NCBI RefSeq assembly: GCF_030272615.1
Contig: NC_081408.1
Coordinates: forward strand, 336,752,793 to 336,816,792
Length of the DNA: 64,000 bases
DNA from: Cryptomeria japonica
Lineage: Eukaryota > Streptophyta > Pinopsida > Cupressales > Cupressaceae
Reading direction: 5' to 3'
Positions 56,741-64,000 of the stretch are shown here, piece by piece (positions within the stretch are counted from its first letter, which is position 1; each line of letters opens with the position of its first letter). The notes beneath the pieces are model-generated. The model worked only from the letters and a program-made list of their open reading frames with translations, was not told the DNA's origin and made no database searches. A program made the position numbers and the translations under genes.

Positions 56741-58172
56741 ATCCTTTGATTACAAAATTTTCAACCAATAGATTGTGAAGTGTGTGTTTAAGATCTAGAA
56801 TAAATGATAGGAAAATGATGACATTTGATAATAGCAACAAATTATTAAATAAATAACCAACACATTAAGCCAAATATGGAAATAGAATGCATAAAAGAAC
56901 TTGGATCTAAAAAATGAGTTTGAAAGTGTGAGACTACTCTATTGGGTGCCCTAGTCCTAGAGGTTTATGAATTGACAGGATGGAATAAAAATATAGTCAA
57001 GAGATCCTGTAGGCCCGTCTCCCAAAAATCCAACTAAAAAGTGTTAGACGTGTGTGTTTCACACCCTAGTCCAAGGGTTTTCACTTGTTCAAAACTTGGA
57101 ACTATCTACTCTTCTTCTCTGTAACACTCTATATTGTCTGGTTTGAACCTCCACACATGAAAAAATGGGGAAAATAAGTGGTGCTATAAAAGATCTTACC
57201 AAAGACAAACCTCATGTTAGTGTTCCAACCTTCATAACAACTATGATGATTGAAAGGATAACTTATCCTTAGAATGAAAGAGGCTAAATGATAATGGAAA
57301 TGTTGAGATGTAACAATTATACTTTAGGTATAAGACCCTTTCGTAGAGTTTCACATAAAGGTGGGTCCTCCAAATGTTACTGCAGTAGCATGATAAACAT
57401 GAATCATGAATGTGACATCATACTTGAATATTGAATTCTTTATTCTATTGATCAATGTGTCAATCTCTCATATTTAGAATGCTTGAATGCAATTGGAATC
57501 AATTAACCCTTATGAGTGATTGAAGATGTGCTTTATATAGGGATCACAATGTTATTTAAAGTTTAGGCTAACAGAAAATGATCAAGTACTTAAATCAAGA
57601 CCAAATTTTAAAATGTGAAGGCCAACACTTGCATTGACTACAATTTCGAGGAATTTTGTGGGACTTGTCTACTAGGTGCCTAGGTCTCACCAAAACAGGG
57701 CCTCCAAAAGGGAGTTACATGTGTCACGTTTTGTGATGTTAGATCTAGTTGTATTTTAAGTATTTGATGACAATTAAATTATAGGATTCATAATGAAGAT
57801 TTAAAATAGAATAAGGCCCAAATAAGATTAAAATGATCTAGGAATAATAACACTAAACTAATTGCCAAATATAGTGTTAATTCTACAGGGATATAACTTA
57901 CTACACTACTCCATTATACATATGAACCAAGATGATATATCTATAATATAAAACCATTAATCCATAAAATATAACTTTTTGTGCTCATGCTAATGGGTGA
58001 CAATTTGAACTTCGGATTTTCAAACTTAAAAAATGTAATTTTTAAAAATTTTAAATGCGAGGGAAGAATTACAACAATTATCTTCTCCAAGATCATTAAT
58101 ATATGAGCGGATAATACAACTAAGGAACAGCGGAACAACGGAACAACAGAGTTTTTTTCAACTATTAAAAAG
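56741..58172. other. Unrecognised spacer
   Basis: No gene, LTR pair or TIR was recognised. The 65-codon frame at 57941-58138 has no recognisable motif. Confidence 0.4.
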
Positions 58173-58230
58173 TAATATAATATAAGAAATATATATATAT
58201 ATATATATATATATTTCTTATATTATAATA
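58173..58230. repeat. 58-bp palindrome with (AT)n centre
   Basis: TAATATAATATAAGAA on the left pairs with TTCTTATATTATAATA on the right (15 of 16) around an (AT)n core. It would extrude as a cruciform. Confidence 0.85.
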
Positions 58231-58584
58231 ATTCTAAATTGGATGCCAAAATTCCTTTTAGAATTCATATCGTGATATATAATAGGAATTAGCCCTGTTT
58301 TTGATTGGGGTTATTATGTTGTTGAGAATGGAGTGAACAATGTTTTGAATAGAGAAAACTAATATGTCAAAGTGGTGGATTTAATCTCATTTCAGTGAAG
58401 CCAATAAATAGTGAAATCATACATTAAATTTTTGCATGCAAGTACTTGATTGAAATTAACACAAAATAAGGGTAGAAAAAGAGTTATGGTATATTATTAT
58501 TTTATAAAATAATCCAACAACTTTCAAGATATTTGTTTTTTATATTTTAATCTCTTACATTAGCTAATTCGATAATAAAATGAG

Positions 58585-58835
58585 TTTTCCTCGAGCTTAA
58601 TATATGATAATCCAATAAAATGCATGGAATAGACACAAATGAATCTAGATTAGAGTAAGCCAATTATGTAGGGAAATAAACTTTTCCTAAGCTTAATATA
58701 TGCTAATCCAATAAAATGCACATAATAGACACAAATTAACCTAGATTAAAGTAAGTTGTTTGTATTGAAAAATAAGTAGGTTAATCTAATAAAATGCATA
58801 TAATAAATATAAATTAAACTAAATTACAGTGATAA
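58585..58835. repeat. Imperfect tandem repeat, three units (96 and 78 bp)
   Basis: TTTTCCT.(A/G)GCTTAATATATG recurs at 58585 and 58682. TAATC(C/T)AATAAAATGCA recurs at 58608, 58704 and 58782, each followed by ATAGACACAAAT or a variant. Non-coding. Confidence 0.8.
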
Positions 58836-59780
58836 TAACTATGACTAAATAGTTCAAAAATAAATAATTTATAAAAAAATTTAAATAGATTTGGAATTAT
58901 ATAATTATTTCTAGGAATAGTAAGGAAGGTTACTATAGTGCAATACTAATGTTCTCTCATAATGAGTTTAAAAATAGATCCCCGCTTTTTGAGAAATCCG
59001 TAGGATTAGAATAATTTATAAAATCTATGGTAAGTTGAATTGGGGATTCTAAGTCACTTCTATAGGTGTGAATTTGTCTTGTAATCTATGGATTTGATTT
59101 AGTAAATTATATAATTCTACTCCTTAGTTCATGTAGATTCTTTGACTACAGCTAGATTGAGTTGGGTTTTGATCTAAAGGAGTCATAATCCTTGCAACCT
59201 CAATCTCTCCAAAAAGCGCATGAAACATTTGAAGAAGGTTCCTTTTTTTGAAAGCTTTCCACGTTGAAGCTTAGCAAAAACTCAAAGGCCCAAAGAGGGA
59301 GAAGTTTCAAAGATTTTTCGTTGACATGTCATTTGTAGAAAGAATGAGACAAAAATTCTCTGCAATCTCCCAAAAGACTTTATATCCACAAATCAAAGGG
59401 TCCATGGAGATTTCCACACGTAAGCTGGATGGAGAAATAGAACAAGAACAAAAGAAAAACCTCACAAACTCCTGCCATCATCTCTTGTGTTTCTGGGAGA
59501 TTTTTGGTTATAGCATGTCCATTGGAAGTAAGATGTGTGGAATCCCTATGAAAGTTTGAGCTCAATTCAAGAAATATTACCAAAATAATCCTAAGAACAT
59601 GTCATGTGTCCCAAATATGTACAGGCCCATAAGTGAATTCAGACACTTAATGAACCCAAACTAAAAGGTGCTAAAAGGAACTGCATGTCAAAGCTCTTTG
59701 TTTTTTACTAAGGAAAGGTCTAGGTGGCATTCATGCCTGGAATTAGAGGGAGAGAATAATGATGGTATGATGAAAGAATA
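58836..59780. other. Unrecognised spacer
   Basis: No gene recognised. The 77-codon frame at 59326-59559 overlaps a 67-codon frame on the other strand, and neither resembles a known family. Confidence 0.4.
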
Positions 59781-59789
59781 AGTATCTAG

Positions 59790-60600
59790 TAGATTACTGA
59801 GAGGAGCGAGGGTGGTGAATCAGTAAACTAAAAAACTGATACAAACTTCCCAATCTCAAATTCAAACTCACAAAGTAAACTTTCACTGTCAAGATCAATA
59901 CTCATAAGAATACTCAACATCAACTAGTTAACTGTTATAAAAACTTAACAGTAAAGAGCTTCAATCTTGTATACATCAAAAAGCTTAATCATATATCAAC
60001 ATACTTCATCTCTCAATGCTTCCAGTTATCATGCCTTATCAAAATAGTTAAGTAGTCAATCAAATCAACAAATAAGATCATAACCACAAAAACATTCACC
60101 ACATGACACAAATGTTTATACGTGGAAAACCCAAATAGGTAAAAACCACAGTGAGATGAAACTCACAAGATAGCTATCTGAACTCTTCTGAAGTTCGCCC
60201 TGTTAGGAGCCAAGCTTGCTATAGATTTTACAATAAGTCATGTCAAGAACTGATCCTGTTAGGAATTGCCCGATTAAGGGATTTACAAAATGCCTTAATG
60301 AAAAGAAAATACCCTGTTAGGAGTACCCTCGGTAGAGGATTTGAGAATCCAAGCTAATGGACCACCTTGCTAGAGGATTTAAGAAGTAACCAAGCTTGTT
60401 AGAGCTTACCCGGTTAGGGGGTTTCAGTTCTGCTGTAATTGTTAGAAAACAACATGTTTTCTTGATCTGTCTGAATAGCACTACATTTGCTTGATCAGAT
60501 CCTTTTAAGCTTCAATCTGCTTTCACTCAAACTACAGATCCATTCTCTGGTTAGGCAACCACACACTCAACTGATTTCAACCAACTTTGCCAACAACTGT
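59790..60600 (-). mobile_element. copia-type LTR fragment, minus strand
   Basis: Read on the minus strand it has the plant copia LTR block GTGGTTTTTACCTATTTGGG with TTTTCCACG (about 60120-60165) and, nearer its 3' end, TACTGATTCACCACCC and CTCTCAGTAATCT, close to the end of the LTR at 550-1525 (CTGATTCACCCCCC, CTCTCAGTATCT). TGTTAGGA words recur exactly 57 bp apart at 60201, 60258 and 60315. Neither the ends nor a partner LTR could be fixed. It abuts or was inserted at the end of the gypsy LTR near 60600. Confidence 0.6.
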
Positions 60601-61683
60601 ACAAACAAATTCATCGACCTTAAATACAAATTGTTGTGCTCTATGAAGTGTACCTGTACCTGCAAACACAATGCACTCAATAAATCATTACAAGCAATGG
60701 TTAGCAAATTGAAACAATGAAAGACAAAACCATAGCTAATCGACTTATTGCCTCCTAGTAAATGCGAGTATGAATTTTGCTCTCAGATCTTATTATACAA
60801 ATTCCAGTGACTTGACTACACTTAGATGGAGGATTTGAATGAAGAAGATACATGATCTAGCAAGAATAGCATGATTAAGCTACATGATTTCATGATAATT
60901 CTAGAAAATAGGCTAGAATGAAGATGCAATTAAGCTAAGATTTGAACATGATAACAATGCTTGAAATGATAAGCTATAAACTAGACAACTATAGTAATAA
61001 TGCTTGAATGAAAATGATATGAATCAAATGATATGCAAAAATCATATGAAATTGGGACATTAAATTGGGACCCTTTGAGCTCCAAAATGAGGTCTATTTA
61101 TAGGATTTCCAAGGCTAGGGGTGATGTGGCAAGAATCAATGGTCAAGATTGATCTGAAGATATCAATGGTTAAATTGGAGGAGGATGGCAAAGGGGGTTG
61201 GATTAAAGGGAACATTTGTCATCTCTATGGTGACAAGTGTCAAGAGGCTTCTAGAAGGGTTTGGATGAAAGGGAACACTTAGTGACAAGTGTCACAAAGG
61301 TTCTAGAATATGTTGGATGAAAGGGGACATGGTGGTAGGTAGAATGGGTTAGGTTTAGGAGTGGTAGAAGTTAGGAGAATTTGAATTTAAAATTTCAAAT
61401 AATATGAAAAGGATAATTAATCTCAACAACTCATAATTGATTTGTTTTAATTAATTAAAGGATTTAGAAGAAATGATTTTGATGGAGGGAATGAATTAAT
61501 TTGAATTAATTAATCAAAGGGTTGAAATGAACATATTAAATAAATCCTTAGATTTATTAATAAGTAGATGAAAAGGGGAGTTTAATCAAATTGCTTAGTG
61601 AATTTAATTAAATTGGGGAGGGAGATTAATTAAATAATTGCTTATTTAATTAATTATCTTCAGACCATTTTTAGGTGTATACA
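60600..61683 (-). mobile_element. 3' LTR of the minus-strand gypsy element (about 1.08 kb)
   Basis: On the minus strand it begins TGTATACACCTAAAAATGG at 61683. The TATA motif CTATAAATAG lies at about 61092-61101 on the complement. The 3' end is uncertain (about 60600-60680). It aligns in reverse with 50946-52060. Confidence 0.75.
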
Positions 61684-61698
61684 TTTTACCCCTCTTTG
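61684..61698 (-). promoter_or_regulatory. Polypurine tract of the minus-strand gypsy element
   Basis: The minus strand reads CAAAGAGGGGTAAAA immediately before the LTR. Confidence 0.8.
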
Positions 61699-61984
61699 AA
61701 GCGAGGTGTGATGATGCATTGATTCAAAGATTAATCTCATTTTGATGATGATATTGATTTGATAGGATGCCCCAGCTCTTGATTGCTAAATGCTGGTATG
61801 ATGATGCCCCCTCAGGAGATCAATTAAGATAATTGATCTTTGGAGTTTTTTGAGATTGATATCCCAATAGATTTGATTTGATTTATGTAACTGTGGTTTT
61901 TGATGAAAATGTGATTTCTTTGATTAGCTTGATTGCTTACATTGAGAAGATTGAAAAATCTTGATTGATTAGATTCAGTCTGGT

Positions 61985-62125
61985 TTTAGGAAGGATACAT
62001 CCTGTATAAGACAACAATGATCAAAGCGTCTAGTTTCAGGAAGGATACATCCTATATAAGACATGAATCAGAATCAGATCGTCTGGTTTCAAGAAGGATA
62101 CATCCTGTATAAGACATGATCAGAA
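61985..62125 (-). repeat. Three tandem 50-53 bp repeats upstream of the polypurine tract
   Basis: AGGAAGGATACATCCT or a variant recurs at 61993, 62043 and 62096 (first G of GGATAC), each followed by (G/A)TATAAGACA. It is the reverse complement of the repeat at 50482-50670 and lies at the same distance (about 290 bp) from the purine tract. Confidence 0.88.
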
Positions 62126-63254
62126 TCGATTAGGTTTGATTGATTGATTTGATAAGGTTGATTAGATAAAGAAGTGACAGTTTGTTGATATCAAGTTGTA
62201 GAAATATTTGGAAATGCTGATTGTTGATTCTGTTGAGGGAGATAGCATAAGATTTTCATTGGGTCGACAATATCTGGAGAGATATGAGTCATCATTCTGA
62301 TTGTGTATACACTTGTGATGATACTTTGATGATTCCTGTGATAGATTTAACCTTGGATAAAAGGAGCTTTTAAGATCCCATGCAAGAATGAAATGCAAGC
62401 TAAAATGCAAATGAAATGCAAAGCTATGACTGGACCAATCATTGGATTATTTTGCGTTTTTGTCATCATTGAACTTTTTGAAATATGGGAAGTGAGTGCA
62501 AACATCGATGGTATAATTAAACCATGATGACCTGAGCACTTCTTTCCTAGATTTTAATATAGCAAGTTAACACAAGCATCGAGGTATAATTGAACCGAGA
62601 TGACCTGAGTGTTGTTTGCGTAAAACAGGCAGTATTAATCATTTCAATACACAAATCGAAAATGTCTTCAATTATATTTTGATGATGATGTCCCGAGACA
62701 AATTTGCAAATATTAATGATTAATTTTCAGACAACAGACAAGAAAAATATCATGTTTCTTCATTGTTCCTCTAGTCAATGACATCCTGGAGTCACTCAGA
62801 AATCATGATAGCGAAAATCAATTATAGAAAAGTTGAACAATTGTGTTAAAATCATTATTCAAAAGATATTATCCACTGAAAAGTGTGTGATGTCCTTAGA
62901 TTGATTTTGTGATAGCTTGATAGTTGATAGTTTGATCTCGTGTTCTATGTTGGATGTGTCTTAGTTTTCTCTTTGATAAGAGTTGTCTAACTGTTGTTCT
63001 ACCTGTTTGGTTAAGCTCAAAATGATCAAGAGTTTTTGCCCCCAGCTAGGTGTAGGATTTTGCCCCAAGCCTAGAAACAAAGTCGTAATGATATATCCAA
63101 ATATCCAAACCATGGTAAGAAGCCACCTGGGATGTTTGCGTATGTATAAAGGCCTAGGATGGTCAGCGCTGATGAATGAATGCAAGTCAAAAAATGCATG
63201 AACTAATAGATGGAAGAGCTAGCTGACAGATAGCGCCTATTTGCCAGGTTTTCA

Positions 63255-63461
63255 CCGTCTATTTTTACTGCACTTTTTCTGATATTTGATTTTTTTCTTT
63301 CTTTTTCTTTTTCTTTTTTTAGGATTTTTCAGCTTTTTCCCTTTTTTTGATTTTTTTTTATTTTTCACTTTTTTTGATTTTTTACTGTTTTTGATTTTTT
63401 CTGATTTTCCACTGTTTTTTATTTTTTTTAATTTTTCACTGTTTTTTATTTTTCTGATTAT
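63255..63461. repeat. T-rich low-complexity tract after the gypsy integrase
   Basis: TTTTTTGATTTTTC-type words repeat about every 20-30 bp. The counterpart in the plus copy is the A-rich tract at 49255-49330. The hydrophobic frame at 63286-63471 is an artefact. Confidence 0.8.
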
Positions 63462-64000
63462 TCAGACATAAAATTTCTTCAGGTGCATGCTATTGATAGG
63501 TTCTTCAAGTTGATCTGCATCCTGTTTTGATAGCTGATATGCTCCTGATCCAAATACTGTTGTGACCACAAACGGACCTAACCAGTTTGGTTCAAATTTT
63601 CCTTTCTTTTCTCTATCTACCTGGTTGCCTGGATTTTCTTTTAGTACTAGTTCTCCCACTTGAAAGATTTGTGGTTTGACCTTTTGATTATAGCTCCGAC
63701 ATATTCTTTGTTGATATACCTTTAGATGATCAAAGGCATTTTGTCTTCGTTCATGGATTAGTTCTAACTCTTGCAGTCTAGATACTCTTTGTTCTTCATC
63801 TGAGATGAGACCTTTTAGTGATACACGTAGAGAAGGTATCTCTACTTCGATTGGCAATATTGCTTCTGATCCATATACAAGAGAGAAAGGTGTGGCACCT
63901 GTCGGTGTGCGGATACTGGTGCAGTAGGCCCATAGAGCAGGGTTTAGTTTGATATGCCAATCTTTCCCGACATCATTCACTATCTTTTTAAGGATTTTCA
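63462..64000 (-). CDS. pol: Ty3-gypsy integrase C-terminal region (partial, open at right edge)
   Basis: An open frame of about 179 codons enters from the right edge (KILKKIVNDVGKDWHIKL) and ends at a stop at 63462-63464. Motifs: TSIRTPTGATPFSLVYGSEA, the end of the integrase core region; RVSRLQELELIHERRQNAFD, a helical segment; RSYNQKVKPQIFQVGELVL, the GPY/F-side strand ('F.VGDLVL'); KFEPNWLGPFVV, the GPF motif; and a short tail to MHLKKFYV. The catalytic D, D and E lie upstream, outside the window. There is no stop or frameshift in the visible part, unlike the sister at 48424-49252. It would act in nuclear insertion of element DNA. No chromodomain follows. Confidence 0.92.
   Translation of the reverse strand, partial: KILKKIVNDVGKDWHIKLNPALWAYCTSIRTPTGATPFSLVYGSEAILPIEVEIPSLRVSLKGLISDEEQRVSRLQELELIHERRQNAFDHLKVYQQRICRSYNQKVKPQIFQVGELVLKENPGNQVDREKKGKFEPNWLGPFVVTTVFGSGAYQLSKQDADQLEEPINSMHLKKFYV

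Larger units (their letters stand above)
60600..64000 (-). mobile_element. Ty3-gypsy element, minus strand, 3' part (runs off right edge)
   Basis: Integrase (63462-64000), 1.8 kb of non-coding 3' internal sequence, tandem repeats, purine tract and 3' LTR, in the same order as 48424-52060 but on the other strand and better preserved. The remaining pol, gag and 5' LTR should lie to the right of the window. Confidence 0.88.

Overview
The window looks like repeat-rich intergenic DNA from a very large seed-plant genome. A gymnosperm (conifer-like) source is my inference, based on 64 kb without one intact host gene, deep stacks of old LTR retrotransposons, plant-type Ty1-copia, Ty3-gypsy and LINE proteins, and a degraded pentatricopeptide-repeat (PPR) sequence. 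The DNA is AT-rich apart from one GC-rich island. No CRISPR array, rRNA or tRNA gene was seen.

Layout, left to right. 1-1525: 5' end of a minus-strand copia-type LTR element (coiled-coil ORF, primer-binding site, 976-bp LTR with four 57-bp repeats). It is inserted into 1526-3881, the 5' part of a minus-strand non-autonomous LTR element. 5733-8136 is a complete plus-strand sister of that element, with a GCAAC target duplication and no coding capacity. 8142-16100 is mostly unrecognised sequence with a 41-bp tandem repeat, a possible bZIP relic and a dead gypsy integrase. 16100-23060 and 28818-35180 hold decayed copies of an LTR-like family I cannot name. It encodes a long protein with an acidic hinge and a coiled-coil C-terminus. 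Solo LTRs, a long-TIR DNA element and a PPR pseudogene lie in or between these copies; the 3' end of one more copy lies at 54440-55620. 36140-41340 is a 5'-truncated LINE with an extra ORF downstream of the reverse transcriptase. 41393-48186 is a complete Ty1-copia element (CATTT target duplication) broken by stops and frameshifts. 48424-52060 (plus) and 60600-64000 (minus) are two related gypsy elements in opposite orientation. 55626-56740 is a related solo LTR.

Most unusual observation: the unnamed family carries two arrays of small inverted repeats. Class I lies just upstream of its protein in two copies. It consists of roughly 30-bp near-perfect palindromes about 50 bp apart, whose arms differ from unit to unit but stay complementary within each unit. 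Class II lies downstream of a TATA box after the protein in two copies. It consists of stem-loops with a recurrent apical octamer close to ACTTTGAG and, again, variable complementary stems. A third small set with the same logic sits in the leader of the copia element. Stems that change together around a shared design suggest selection for folded RNA or for a repeated cruciform, and I know of no description of such a system.

All pairings and alignments were done by eye. No database search, covariance test or phylogeny was run.
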